Of a stretch of 64,000 nucleotides of DNA, positions 7,921 to 16,372 are shown one piece after another. The position numbers and the translations under genes were made by a program. The notes under the pieces are model-generated. The model was not told where the DNA came from. It made no database searches and was given only the letters and a program-made list of their open reading frames with translations. The first letter of the stretch is position 1. Every line of letters begins with the position of its first letter. The DNA lies in contig JACKKE010000015.1 of NCBI GenBank assembly GCA_020637595.1, positions 1 to 64,000 of the forward strand, read 5' to 3'. This DNA comes from Rhodobacter sp. (GTDB lineage: Bacteria; Pseudomonadota; Alphaproteobacteria; Rhodobacterales; Rhodobacteraceae).

Positions 7921-8927
7921 GCCCAGTTTCCTTTCGACATCAGCCCCATGATTTCCAGCTGCCGCCAGTTGATGAACCTCTCGGACCACTTGTTCCACAG
8001 ATCGGTCCGGTCCTCCAGCGTGGCGGCATAGGCCTGGTATTCCCGCCCGCCCGCGTAATGCTCGCCGCGCGCCAGCTCCTCGGCCGCCTTGTCGCCCAGC
8101 GTTGCCAGGAATTTCGCGTGCAAGAGACAGCCCGAGGCCTTTTCGCCGCCCAGCGTGTCATAAACCAGGTTCAGCCCGCGCGGCAGCAACATGTGGGTCG
8201 AGCTGACATAGGTATAACCGCGATCCCATTTCACCAACGGCACCTTGTTCAGCGCCGGCGCGGCCCTGGGCTGGTCGGCAAAGAAACCCCGCGCCCGCGG
8301 TCCGCCCTGAATCCACAGGTTGCGATAGCGCCCGTTGCGGGTGATCGCATAATTTGCGCTGTCGAACCAGGGCGCGACCTCCAGCGGGTTCTGGCCGGGC
8401 ACACAGGGATGTTCGTTCACCGGGCCCTTGGGATACATGTCCAGCAACAGCGTGCCGAAACTGCGCAGGCCCGCGTCGTCCAGCCAGTCGGTCAGCGCCC
8501 TGAGCGGCCGGGTGTCGCAGAACGGATAGAGGAAGAACTCGTCGACATCGACGACCAACGCCCAACGGCCATGTGCATGCCGGCGCAGCAGGGCGTTCAT
8601 CCAGTCCATGCCGAACCGCGCGGCCTTGTAACTGGCCTCGGTCCGCCAGACGGACACATCGGGCTGCGCCGCCAGATACTCGCACGACCCGTCGTCCGAT
8701 CCGTTGTCGACGATCAGGAAATGTTCGACCCCCAGGTCGCGATAGTATTTCAGGAACCACGGCAGGCGCGGGGCCTCGTTGCGCAGGGTCGCGAACAGCA
8801 GCAGGCTGCGCGGGCCCAGCGCCTTGGTGCGGTCGGCCACGGGTTTCAGGTCGCGCCCCTTGCGGCGGGCGCGGATCAGCCAGCGTTTGCGCATCCACCG
8901 CAGCCGGTATGATGTCAGAAACCCCAA
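7917..8927 (-). CDS. Glycosyltransferase family 2 protein (paralogue 1)
   Basis: Predicted 336-residue GT2-type transferase of the Glyco_tranf_2_4 kind. Visible motifs are LLFATLRNEAPRLPWFLKYY, FLIVDNGSDDGS, WALVVDVDEFFLYP (metal-binding DVDEF) and the basic N-terminus. I choose the TTG at 8927 because GGAAAGG lies eight bases upstream and the resulting N-terminus aligns with the paralogue at 9012-10034; an ATG at 8987 is an alternative. It is translationally coupled to the GT14 gene downstream and about 84 bases after its paralogue. Substrate unknown. Confidence 0.85.
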   Translation of the reverse strand: MGFLTSYRLRWMRKRWLIRARRKGRDLKPVADRTKALGPRSLLLFATLRNEAPRLPWFLKYYRDLGVEHFLIVDNGSDDGSCEYLAAQPDVSVWRTEASYKAARFGMDWMNALLRRHAHGRWALVVDVDEFFLYPFCDTRPLRALTDWLDDAGLRSFGTLLLDMYPKGPVNEHPCVPGQNPLEVAPWFDSANYAITRNGRYRNLWIQGGPRARGFFADQPRAAPALNKVPLVKWDRGYTYVSSTHMLLPRGLNLVYDTLGGEKASGCLLHAKFLATLGDKAAEELARGEHYAGGREYQAYAATLEDRTDLWNKWSERFINWRQLEIMGLMSKGNWA

Positions 8928-9011
8928 GCCGTCACCCTTTCCAGAACCCTGATTCGCTCCGTCTAACCCGGCGCGAATCAGGATCAAAACAAAAACTTTC
9001 GCCCCGGTTGA

Positions 9012-10034
9012 TCAGCCCCATTCCCCTCGCGACATCAGCCCCTCGGCCTCGAGTTGCCGCCATCCGCGATAGCGCGAGGCAAACGGATGCCACAGGTCGG
9101 GCGCCAGGGTCAGCGCGTCGTAATAGTCATCGAAATCGCCCGGTTCGCCGAAATGCTGGCGGCGAGACTTTTCCTCGGCCGATTTCACGGCAATCTCGGG
9201 CAGGAACTTGGTGTGCAGCAACACGCCCGACAGTTTCTCGCCACCCTCGGTGTCATAGATCAGGTTCAGATGGCGCGGCAGCATCGCGTGGGTCGAGTTG
9301 GTATAGACATAGCGCCAATGCCATTTGACCAGCGGCACCTTGGTCAGGGTCGGGCCACGCTCGGGCCGCTCGGACAGGAACATGCGCGACCGTGGCCCCC
9401 CCTGGATCCACAGCGCGCCGGTCTCGGGTTTGCGCTGGATCGTGTAGCTGGCGCTGTCATACCAGGCCAGCACCTCGGTCGGATCCTGCCCGGGGCGATA
9501 GCGGACAGCATTCAGCGGGCCTTGCGGGAAAAGATCCAGCATCAGTGCGCCAAGGGCGACCTCGCCGCGGTCCTCCAGCCAGGCGGTGAGCGCCGGCAGC
9601 GGGCGGGTCTCCAGATGCGGATAGACCAGCAATTCATCGGCATCGACTGTCAGGCACCAGTGTCCGTGCCCGTGCTGCATGAGCAGCGCCTGCATCCAGT
9701 CCATGCCGAACCGCGCGCGGCGATAACTCGCCTTGGTGTGCCACAACGAGACATCGGGCTGCTCGGCCAGAAACGCGCCGCTCTCGTCGGTGCTGTCGTT
9801 GTCGACCACCAGGAAATGCCGCACCCCCAGCGCGCGATAATACTGCAGGAAATAGGGCAGCCGCGTCGCCTCGTTGCGCAGCGTGACAAAGGCCAGGATA
9901 TCGCCGGGGCGGATCAGATCGGTGCGGTCGACGATCGGCGCCAGATCGCGGCGGCGCGCGAGGGCGCGGGCGATCCGCAGCTGACGCCGCCGCCGCCATT
10001 GATACGCCTGCCAGACCTGTTGCGCCCTGCCCAC
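9012..10034 (-). CDS. Glycosyltransferase family 2 protein (paralogue 2)
   Basis: Predicted 340-residue GT2-type transferase. It aligns along its length with the downstream gene (FVTLRNEATRLPYFLQYY, FLVVDNDSTDES, CLTVDADELLVYP, and GLMSRGEWG at the C-terminus versus GLMSKGNWA), so the two arose by tandem duplication. The VDADEL segment is the likely metal-binding DxD. It begins the minus-strand GT2-GT2-GT14-sulfotransferase run. The ATG at 10034 gives MGRAQQVWQAYQWRRRRQL. Confidence 0.85.
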   Translation of the reverse strand: MGRAQQVWQAYQWRRRRQLRIARALARRRDLAPIVDRTDLIRPGDILAFVTLRNEATRLPYFLQYYRALGVRHFLVVDNDSTDESGAFLAEQPDVSLWHTKASYRRARFGMDWMQALLMQHGHGHWCLTVDADELLVYPHLETRPLPALTAWLEDRGEVALGALMLDLFPQGPLNAVRYRPGQDPTEVLAWYDSASYTIQRKPETGALWIQGGPRSRMFLSERPERGPTLTKVPLVKWHWRYVYTNSTHAMLPRHLNLIYDTEGGEKLSGVLLHTKFLPEIAVKSAEEKSRRQHFGEPGDFDDYYDALTLAPDLWHPFASRYRGWRQLEAEGLMSRGEWG

Positions 10035-10075
10035 TTACGCCCTGCCCACGCGGCCCGCCCCGAAAACCCTGCTGG

Positions 10076-10096
10076 TTTCATCTTGCCCCAAATACG
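10076..10096 (+). repeat. Dispersed intergenic element, copy 1 (short)
   Basis: TTTCATCTTGCCCCAAATACG in the gap between galU and the GT2 gene. The same core recurs at 20743, 38758 (complement), 40949 (complement) and 60001 (complement). This copy lacks the long G/C palindrome that follows in the others. Confidence 0.55.
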
Positions 10097-10133
10097 CCCT
10101 CTGCGCGAGGGGCCGGGTGCGCCGGCAGGGCAA

Positions 10134-10161
10134 ATGGAAAAAGGGGGCACCGGGCCCCCTT
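10134..10161 (-). terminator. Rho-independent terminator of galU
   Basis: On the minus strand AAGGGGGC and GCCCCCTT form an 8-base stem with a 5-base loop followed by TTTTTCC, starting 25 bases after the galU stop codon. Confidence 0.8.
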
Positions 10162-10186
10162 GTCCGTCGGTGATGACCGGCTGCGC

Positions 10187-11083
10187 TTACTGCGCGGCCT
10201 GACGCATCGCCATCATGTCATAGATATAGTCCTCCAGCTCGTCGCGCAGGTCGGCGCGGGCCAGACCGAAGGCGACGGTGGCCTGCAGGAACCCGGCCTT
10301 CGAGCCGCAGTCATACCGCTGGCCCTGGAAGCGATAGCCATAGACGTTGTTCGACTGCTCGATTTCCTTGGCGATGGCGTCGGTCAGCTGGATCTCGCCA
10401 CCGGCGCCGGTCTGCTGGCCATCGAGGTTCTTCAGCACCTGCGGCGACAGGATATAGCGGCCGATCGCGGCCAGGTTGGAGGGCGCGTCCTCGGCTTTGG
10501 GCTTTTCGACCATGCCCTTGACCTTCATCGCCGGGTTGATCGAGGTCGCGTTGACGTCGAGCACCCCATAGGACGAGATCTTGTCGCCGGGCACTTCCAT
10601 CGCCGCGACCATGTTGCCGCCGGTTTCGGCATAGGCCTCGATCATCTGCTTCAGGCAGGGTTTTTCGGCGGCGATCACGTCATCGGGCAGCAGCACCGCA
10701 AAGGGTTCGTCGCCGATCAGATGACGGGCGCACCAGACCGCGTGGCCAAGACCCAGCGCCTGGTTCTGACGGACATAGGCGATAGCGCCCGAGTCCATGC
10801 AGGTGTCGTTGTAGATCTCCAGCAGATCGGTCTTGTTCTTGGCTTTCAGCGAGGCTTCCAGCTCGGGCGCGCGGTCAAAGTAGTCTTCGAGCGCGCTTTT
10901 GCCGCGCGAGGTGACAAAGATGAACTCGGTGATCCCGGCCTCGCGCGCCTCGTCGATCGCGTATTGGATCAACGGGCGGTCAACCAGCGTCAGGATTTCT
11001 TTGGGAATGGATTTCGTGGCGGGCAGGAAACGCGTGCCCATACCGGCAACAGGGAATACGGCTTTGGTAACTTTATTCTGCAT
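10187..11083 (-). CDS. galU: UTP--glucose-1-phosphate uridylyltransferase
   Basis: Predicted 298-residue GalU, which makes UDP-glucose from UTP and glucose 1-phosphate for polysaccharide synthesis. The nucleotidyltransferase signature AVFPVAGMGTRFLPATKSIPKE is at residues ~8-29, with the catalytic-site blocks LGHAVWCAR, FAVLLPDD and GMVEKPK further on, and the length is normal for the family. The ATG at 11083 is chosen because the family begins exactly there; the frame extends upstream by 37 residues without similarity. It has its own terminator and lies between the GT cluster and cysQ. Confidence 0.95.
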   Translation of the reverse strand: MQNKVTKAVFPVAGMGTRFLPATKSIPKEILTLVDRPLIQYAIDEAREAGITEFIFVTSRGKSALEDYFDRAPELEASLKAKNKTDLLEIYNDTCMDSGAIAYVRQNQALGLGHAVWCARHLIGDEPFAVLLPDDVIAAEKPCLKQMIEAYAETGGNMVAAMEVPGDKISSYGVLDVNATSINPAMKVKGMVEKPKAEDAPSNLAAIGRYILSPQVLKNLDGQQTGAGGEIQLTDAIAKEIEQSNNVYGYRFQGQRYDCGSKAGFLQATVAFGLARADLRDELEDYIYDMMAMRQAAQ

Positions 11084-11239
11084 CGGAGGTTCCACCTGTG
11101 CTCTCAACCGACGGGTTTTTTCCCGCCTACGAGGTGGTTTCTGATGCGGAAACGGGGCGGGACTGTGGCCGGAACCGGAGCATTTCGTGCTCATTTGACG
11201 AAAATTTCGCGCCCCGGTTGCTCGCCCCTCGATTGTGCC

Positions 11240-12037
11240 TCAGCGCAGCGTCACACCCGGCGACAGGACCAGGAAGAACGGGTTTTCATAGCCCGGCTTG
11301 CCATAGGTCAGCGGCGCGTGGTCATCGAACCGCAGCACTTGCCCGCCCGCGCCCAGCACCACGGCGTGGCCGGCGGCGGTGTCCCATTCCATCGTGCGGC
11401 CCAGACGCGGATAGAAATCGGCCTCGCCGGTGGCGACCAGGCAGAACTTCAGCGACGAACCCGCGCTTTTCGCGTCCTTGACGGCATAGCGATTGATATA
11501 GTCGTCGGTCGCCGCATCCCGGTGCGATTTCGACGCGACCACCAGCAGCGCCGCGTTGTCGGGCTCGGACACACGGATCGGCGTCAGCGCACCGGGGGTC
11601 GCGCCGAACGGCGCAGCCTCTTCGACCGAGGAACCATCGGCGCGGGTATAGAACAGCCGATCCTTGGCCGGGGCATAGACCACGCCGCGCACCGGAACGC
11701 CGTTTTCCACCAGCGCGATGTTGACGGTAAAATCGCCGCGCCGCTGCACGAATTCCTTGGTCCCGTCGAGCGGGTCGACGATGATGAACCGGTCAGCCTG
11801 GATCGAATGGCTTTCCGACAGTTCCTCGGTCACCACGGCGATATCAGGAAACGCCACCGCCAGCTCTGCCCGGATCACCGCGTCAGCGGCCTCGTCAGCC
11901 TCGGTCACCGGCGAGTTGTCGGATTTCGAGCGGGCCTCGAAATCGGGGCGGCCATAGACCTCCATGATCACCTCGCCGGCTTTCAGGGCAATGGCGCGAA
12001 ACGTGCTCTCAATCTTTTCATGCAATTCAGTGGTCAT
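11240..12037 (-). CDS. cysQ: 3'(2'),5'-bisphosphate nucleotidase CysQ
   Basis: Predicted 265-residue inositol-monophosphatase-fold enzyme that hydrolyses 3'-phosphoadenosine 5'-phosphate (PAP), the by-product of PAPS-dependent sulfotransferases, to AMP. Metal-binding motifs are visible: VTEELSES, IIVDPLDGTKEFVQRRGDF (the DPLDGT signature) and the late TMEWDTAAGHAV motif. The ATG at 12037 gives the usual length. Its place in the polysaccharide region about 5 kb from a sulfotransferase suggests PAP removal may serve that enzyme, although CysQ also serves sulfate assimilation. Confidence 0.92.
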   Translation of the reverse strand: MTTELHEKIESTFRAIALKAGEVIMEVYGRPDFEARSKSDNSPVTEADEAADAVIRAELAVAFPDIAVVTEELSESHSIQADRFIIVDPLDGTKEFVQRRGDFTVNIALVENGVPVRGVVYAPAKDRLFYTRADGSSVEEAAPFGATPGALTPIRVSEPDNAALLVVASKSHRDAATDDYINRYAVKDAKSAGSSLKFCLVATGEADFYPRLGRTMEWDTAAGHAVVLGAGGQVLRFDDHAPLTYGKPGYENPFFLVLSPGVTLR

Positions 12038-12148
12038 CGGAATCCCCAAGGGTCTGTGGTCGTGTTGAACGGCTGCGGCTTTGGCCTTATCCTCGACTGC
12101 AGCCACAAGGCAACCTCATCGCGGCGTGACGCCCAAGGAATTGCGCCC

Positions 12149-12970
12149 ATGCTCAGCAATCGCAGCCCGGATAGCGCGTTCGCCTCGGCGTTCACCATTC
12201 TGGAACTGATCTATCACTCGGCGGTGCGCTCGGTGCGCAAATCGCACGGCAATGCGCTGGTCGGATTGTTGATGAACATCGTCCAGACGCTGATGCTGGT
12301 CGCGGTGTTTTACGGCATGTATTACTTTGCCGGCTGGCAGCCGCGCGGGATCCGGGGCGATTTCCTGCTCTATCTGATGACCGGTGTCTTTCTGTATATG
12401 TGCCACGTCAAGGCGATGGGGGCGGTGGTCGCGTCCGAGGGGCCGACTTCGGCGATGATGAAGCACGCGCCGATGAACACCATCGTCGCGATCGGCGCCG
12501 CCGCGCTGGGTGAATTGTATATCCAGATCCTGTCGATGGTGGTGGTGCTGTTCCTTTACCATGCCGCCTGGCAACCGCTGGAGGTGCACGATCCGCTGGG
12601 CGCCTTGCTGATGCTGCTTCTGGCGTGGTTCTCGGGCGTGGCGCTGGGCACAATCTTTCTGGCGGCCAAGCCTTGGTCGCCGCAGGCCATCAACCTCAGC
12701 TCGCAGATCTATTCGCGGGCCAACATGTTTGCTTCGGGCAAGATGTTCGTCGCCAATTCGCTGCCCGGCTACATGCTGCCCTATTTCATGTGGAACCCGT
12801 TGTTTCACATCATTGACCAGGCGCGGGGCTATGCGTTCCTGAACTATAATCCGCATTACACCAATGTTCTCTATCCGGTCGCCTTTTCCTTTGTGGCCCT
12901 GCTGATCGGATTGATGGGCGAATTCTATACCCGCCGGCGGGCCTCTATCAGCTGGGGCGCAAAGCACTAG
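12149..12970 (+). CDS. ABC-2 type polysaccharide exporter permease
   Basis: Predicted 273-residue inner-membrane protein with about six membrane segments and the layout of KpsM/RfbA-type ABC-2 permeases: a cytoplasmic N-terminus, LLMNIVQTLMLVAVFYGMYYF, and the late MLPYFMWNPLFHIIDQARGYAF segment, with the (W)NPL/HIIE-like motif typical of capsule export permeases. AAGGAA lies about ten bases upstream of the ATG. No ATPase partner is found in the window, so it must be elsewhere if the transporter is functional. Divergent from cysQ. Confidence 0.8.
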   Translation: MLSNRSPDSAFASAFTILELIYHSAVRSVRKSHGNALVGLLMNIVQTLMLVAVFYGMYYFAGWQPRGIRGDFLLYLMTGVFLYMCHVKAMGAVVASEGPTSAMMKHAPMNTIVAIGAAALGELYIQILSMVVVLFLYHAAWQPLEVHDPLGALLMLLLAWFSGVALGTIFLAAKPWSPQAINLSSQIYSRANMFASGKMFVANSLPGYMLPYFMWNPLFHIIDQARGYAFLNYNPHYTNVLYPVAFSFVALLIGLMGEFYTRRRASISWGAKH

Positions 12971-13034
12971 GGCACCGGCGACCGGCCTCGGATTTCATGC
13001 TAGACTGCACCCTTTCCGATGGAGGCTTTTTTCA

Positions 13035-13646
13035 ATGATCCGTTCTTTTCTTCTCGTCCTTGCCCTTCTGCTGGCCGCGCCGACCCTGGCACCGGCGCAG
13101 GATCTCCCCGCCCTGTTCCGCGTGACCGGGGTTGCGTCGAATGATGTGCTGAACATCCGTGCGGAACCCCGGGCGCAATCGCCTGTTGTCGGCGCCTTTG
13201 GTCCGATGCAAACCGGGATCGAGGTGATTGCCCTGTCCGATGACGGGCGATGGGGCCTGGTGCGCAGTCAGGAAGGGGTTGGCTGGTCGTCGATGCGCTA
13301 TCTGCAACAGACGAGCGTCGAGCCCTGGACGTTCGGCACCACACCGCTGGTCTGTTCGGGCACCGAGCCCTTCTGGACGCTGACGTTCTTCCGCCCGTCC
13401 AACCGCGTCGAATACGTCGCACCCGACGATTCCTTTGAAATGCGCGTCGATGTCGAGACCCCGCCGACAACACTCTATCCCCGGACGATGGGGCTGCCGA
13501 TGTCTGGCGCACGCAAGGGGTTTGCGGTGATCCGGCAGGGGATCTGTTCGGACGGGATGAGCGACCGCCTCTATGGGCTCGAGGTTCAGGTCTACTGGCA
13601 GGGGCCGCACAGCGCGCTGTCGGGATGCTGCATGCTGCAGCCGTAA
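13035..13646 (+). CDS. Secreted SH3b-domain protein with COG3650-type C-terminal domain
   Basis: Predicted 203-residue periplasmic protein with a signal peptide (MIRSFLLVLALLLAAPTLAPAQ). Residues ~28-90 form a bacterial SH3 domain (DVLNIRAEPRAQSPVVGAF, then GWSSMRYL). The C-terminal ~100 residues start CSGTEPFWTL and contain further cysteines (GICSDGMSD, SGCCML), matching the COG3650 domain seen after SH3b units in alphaproteobacteria. A cell-wall association is plausible from SH3b; no enzymatic motif is visible. Confidence 0.75.
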   Translation: MIRSFLLVLALLLAAPTLAPAQDLPALFRVTGVASNDVLNIRAEPRAQSPVVGAFGPMQTGIEVIALSDDGRWGLVRSQEGVGWSSMRYLQQTSVEPWTFGTTPLVCSGTEPFWTLTFFRPSNRVEYVAPDDSFEMRVDVETPPTTLYPRTMGLPMSGARKGFAVIRQGICSDGMSDRLYGLEVQVYWQGPHSALSGCCMLQP

Positions 13647-13704
13647 CCGCTTGCCCGCGGGTCGGAACGGGGCGTAAGGTCCGGCGATTGCAACGGATCC
13701 CCGC

Positions 13705-14157
13705 ATGAGCACAGTCTTTATTGATGCCGACGCCTGCCCGGTGCGCACCGAGGCCGTGACCGTCGCCCTGCGCCACAAGGCCGGCGTGGCCATCGTTTCC
13801 AACGGCGGTATTCGCCCGGTCGACCACCCGTCGGTGCGGATGGTCTATGTCGATCAGGGTGCGGACGAGGCCGACAAATGGATCGCCGCCCAGGCGCAGC
13901 CCGGCGATGTGGTGGTCACCGCCGACATCCCGCTGGCCGCGCGCTGCATTGATGCGGGCGCGCGGGTGGTCAAACCGGACGGCACCGAGCTGACGCCTGC
14001 CAGCATCGGCCAGGCGCTGGCGATGCGCGATCTGGCGGCAGACCTGCGTGCTGCCGACCCGTTTCGCCAGGGCTCGGGCAAAGCCTTTGGCCCGCGGGAC
14101 CGGTCGCGGTTCACCGATACGCTGGACCGGGTGTTGCGCGCGGGCGCGCGGCGGTGA
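13705..14157 (+). CDS. YaiI/YqxD (UPF0178/DUF188) family protein
   Basis: Predicted 150-residue protein with the family N-terminus VFIDADACPVRTE and the DEADKWI, VVTADIPLA and PDGTELT blocks. The fold is PIN-like, suggesting nucleic acid processing, but activity is unproven for the family. The stop overlaps the GTG start of the next gene (GTGA), so the two are translationally coupled. Confidence 0.88.
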   Translation: MSTVFIDADACPVRTEAVTVALRHKAGVAIVSNGGIRPVDHPSVRMVYVDQGADEADKWIAAQAQPGDVVVTADIPLAARCIDAGARVVKPDGTELTPASIGQALAMRDLAADLRAADPFRQGSGKAFGPRDRSRFTDTLDRVLRAGARR

Positions 14158-15092
14158 CCCGCGCCCTGTCGACGCCGATGATCGGCGCCTTGTGCGCCGT
14201 GGGCGCATCGGCGGCATTCACGCTGAACGACATGTCGGTCAAGGTGCTGTCGGGCGGCTATCCGCTGCACCAGGTGATCCTGATCCGCTCGACGCTGGGG
14301 CTGTTGATCCTGCTGGTCGCGGTGGTGCCCTTTGCGGGCGGACTCGCGGCGATCAAGACCCGCAGGCCCGGCATGCACATGATCCGCGGCGGGTTTGTCC
14401 TGTTCGCCAACATGATGTTCTTCCTGGCGCTGGCGGCGATGCCGATTGCCGATGCCACGGCAATCTTCTTTGTCAGTCCGCTGCTGATCGGTATCTATTC
14501 GGTGGTCTTCCTGGGCGAGACGGTGGGGCCGCGCCGCTGGCTGGCGATCTCGGCGGGGCTGGCGGGGGCAGTGGTGATGATCCGCCCGGGCACCGATGCC
14601 TTTACCCCGGTCGCCCTGCTGCCCCTGCTGGCCGCGGCCGGCTATGCCGGGTTGCACACGATGACCCGCAAGATGGGTGTCAGCGAAAGCGCCGTGACGA
14701 TGTCCTTTTATATCCAGGTGACCTTTATTGCCTTTTCCGCGGCGATGGGCCTGGGCGTTGGCGACGGACGGCTGGATCCGGGCGGCGATGCGGCCCTGTC
14801 GTTTCTGTTGCGCGAATGGGTCGCGCCGCAACTGGCGGATTGGCCGTTCTTTCTGCTGGCCGGGATCGGCACCGGAATTGGAGGGTTGCTGATATCGCAG
14901 GCCTATCGTTCCTGCGAGGCCGCGCTGATTGCCCCGCTGGAATACGCGGCGATGCCGATGGCGATTTTCTGGGGGGTCATGGTGTTCGGGGAATGGCCGG
15001 AACCGGTGGCCTGGCTGGGAATTACGCTGATCCTCGGGGCTGGTATTTACATGATTTTCCGTGAAACGCGGGTAAATCGGCCGAGATTTTGA
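14154..15092 (+). CDS. DMT-superfamily (EamA) transporter
   Basis: Predicted 312-residue inner-membrane protein with ten membrane segments arranged as two EamA repeats (first repeat ends FVSPLLIGIYSVVFLGE; second ends EYAAMPMAIFWGVMVFGE, each with the conserved terminal glutamate). The GTG start overlaps the preceding gene's stop. Substrate cannot be predicted; family members export amino acids, sugars or other metabolites. Confidence 0.85.
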   Translation: MTRALSTPMIGALCAVGASAAFTLNDMSVKVLSGGYPLHQVILIRSTLGLLILLVAVVPFAGGLAAIKTRRPGMHMIRGGFVLFANMMFFLALAAMPIADATAIFFVSPLLIGIYSVVFLGETVGPRRWLAISAGLAGAVVMIRPGTDAFTPVALLPLLAAAGYAGLHTMTRKMGVSESAVTMSFYIQVTFIAFSAAMGLGVGDGRLDPGGDAALSFLLREWVAPQLADWPFFLLAGIGTGIGGLLISQAYRSCEAALIAPLEYAAMPMAIFWGVMVFGEWPEPVAWLGITLILGAGIYMIFRETRVNRPRF

Positions 15093-15103
15093 ATTGTCGA
15101 GAA

Positions 15104-15133
15104 TTGACGTTTAATAAACATTGGTGGTATCGG
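15104..15133 (+). promoter_or_regulatory. Possible sigma-70 promoter of the HvrA-like gene
   Basis: TTGACG at 15104 is followed after 18 bases by TATCGG at 15128, in an AT-rich stretch (TTTAATAAACATT) unlike the surroundings. The -10 match is weak. It lies about 36 bases before the start codon. Confidence 0.35.
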
Positions 15134-15168
15134 GTCTTTGAAAACACTGTGCCGAGAAGGGCCGAGCC

Positions 15169-15483
15169 ATGATTGACCTGCAGAATCTTTCGCTGAAAGA
15201 GTTGAAGCAGCTGCAAAAAGACGTCGATGCGGCGATCAAGGATTTCAATGAGCGCGAACGCCGTAAAGCCCTGGCCGAGGTCGAGGCCTTTGCCCGTGAG
15301 CGTGGCCTGACCGCGGCCGATCTGCTGGATCTGGGCAGCGTCAAGCGCACCCGCCGCCCGGCCGCGCCGAAATACGCCAACCCTGCCGATGCCTCGCAAA
15401 CCTGGACCGGCCGCGGCCGCCGCCCGCGTTGGGTCGAGGCGGCACTGGCTGCTGGCAAGTCGCTGGACGATCTGGCGATCTGA
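15169..15483 (+). CDS. hvrA: H-NS/HvrA-family nucleoid-associated regulator
   Basis: Predicted 104-residue H-NS-like protein. The N-terminal half is a coiled-coil oligomerisation region (LSLKELKQLQKDVDAAIK, then RERRKALAEVEAFA). The C-terminal half has KYANPADASQTWTGRGRRPRW, matching the H-NS DNA-binding loop (TWTGRGRxPxW). In Rhodobacter, HvrA regulates photosynthesis and nitrogen-fixation genes; whether that holds here is unknown, as no such genes are in the window. The gene has its own AT-rich upstream region and a strong terminator shared with map. Confidence 0.88.
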   Translation: MIDLQNLSLKELKQLQKDVDAAIKDFNERERRKALAEVEAFARERGLTAADLLDLGSVKRTRRPAAPKYANPADASQTWTGRGRRPRWVEAALAAGKSLDDLAI

Positions 15484-15520
15484 TAATCCCGACGCCGGGG
15501 AATCAAACGCAGAAATTGAA

Positions 15521-15546
15521 AAGGCGGCCCGCAGGCCGCCTTTTTT
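15521..15546. terminator. Bidirectional rho-independent terminator between hvrA and map
   Basis: AAGGCGGCC and GGCCGCCTT form a perfect 9-base stem with a 4-base loop, followed by TTTTTT on the plus strand; the minus strand also continues with TTTTCAATTT. It lies between two convergent genes and can serve both. Confidence 0.9.
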
Positions 15547-16355
15547 CAACCCCAGGTCGGGTGGAATTTACCCGCAGGCGATAGCGTAAAAATATCGCAA
15601 CCGTCGGATGTAACGCCGATGGAATGTTCAAACTGCGCCGACAGGGATTTGTCGCGCGTCACGGCTGTCCATTCATCGGCCAGAACCTTGGTTTCCGGGC
15701 GGCCCAGATTCACCATCGGTTCGATGGTAAAGAACATCCCCTCTTCCAGCACCGCCTCGCGGCCCGGGCGGCCGTAATGCAGCACGTTCGGCGGCGCGTG
15801 GAACACCCGGCCCAGCCCGTGGCCGCAGAAATCGCGCACCACCGACATGCGCTGCGCCTCGACATAGCTCTGGATCGCATAGCCGATGTCGCCAAAGGTG
15901 TTGCCGGGCTTCACCGCCTCGATCCCCAACATCAGCGCATCATGGGTCACCTGGATCAGCCGCTCGGCCTTGCGGCTGAGGGTGCCGGCGACATACATCC
16001 GCGAGGTATCCCCGAACCAGCCGTCGACGATCACCGTGACGTCGATGTTCAGGATATCGCCGTCCTTCAGCGTCTTGTCGCCGGGAATGCCGTGGCAGAC
16101 GACATGGTTCACGCTGATGCAGCTGGCGTGCTGATAGCCGCGATAGCCGATGGTTGCGGATTTCGCGCCGTGGGCGTGAACCATCTCTTCGATCAGCTGG
16201 TCGATGCGGCCCGTGGTCTGGCCCGGAAAGACGTGCTGGGCAATGTCGTCCAGGATCACTGCCGCCACATGCCCGGCCTTGTGCATGCCCGCGAAATCCT
16301 GCGGATCGTGCAGGCGGATCCCTTCGCGGGTGACACGGCTGTTCTTGTCGTACAC
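15546..16355 (-). CDS. map: Type I methionine aminopeptidase
   Basis: Predicted 269-residue enzyme removing N-terminal methionine from nascent proteins. Metal ligands of the pita-bread fold are visible: NIDVTVIVDGWFGDTSRM (two aspartates), FCGHGLGRVFH (histidine), FTIEPMVNLG (glutamate) and AQFEHSIGVT (glutamate). I choose the GTG at 16355 because AAGGGG lies seven bases upstream; the TTG at 16361 would be only two bases from it. The stop codon abuts the shared terminator with hvrA. The sfsA gene lies 17 bases upstream on the same strand. Confidence 0.95.
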   Translation of the reverse strand: MYDKNSRVTREGIRLHDPQDFAGMHKAGHVAAVILDDIAQHVFPGQTTGRIDQLIEEMVHAHGAKSATIGYRGYQHASCISVNHVVCHGIPGDKTLKDGDILNIDVTVIVDGWFGDTSRMYVAGTLSRKAERLIQVTHDALMLGIEAVKPGNTFGDIGYAIQSYVEAQRMSVVRDFCGHGLGRVFHAPPNVLHYGRPGREAVLEEGMFFTIEPMVNLGRPETKVLADEWTAVTRDKSLSAQFEHSIGVTSDGCDIFTLSPAGKFHPTWG

Positions 16356-16372
16356 TGGCAAACCCCTTTGTT

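Noticed and set aside
4909..8031. Long plus-strand open frames opposite the sulfotransferase and GT14 genes
   Set aside because: Shadow frames with no domain similarity; the minus-strand genes have clear motifs.
10160..12970. A 936-codon plus-strand open frame
   Set aside because: It runs antisense through galU and cysQ; only the 3' portion from 12149 (ABC permease) is coding.
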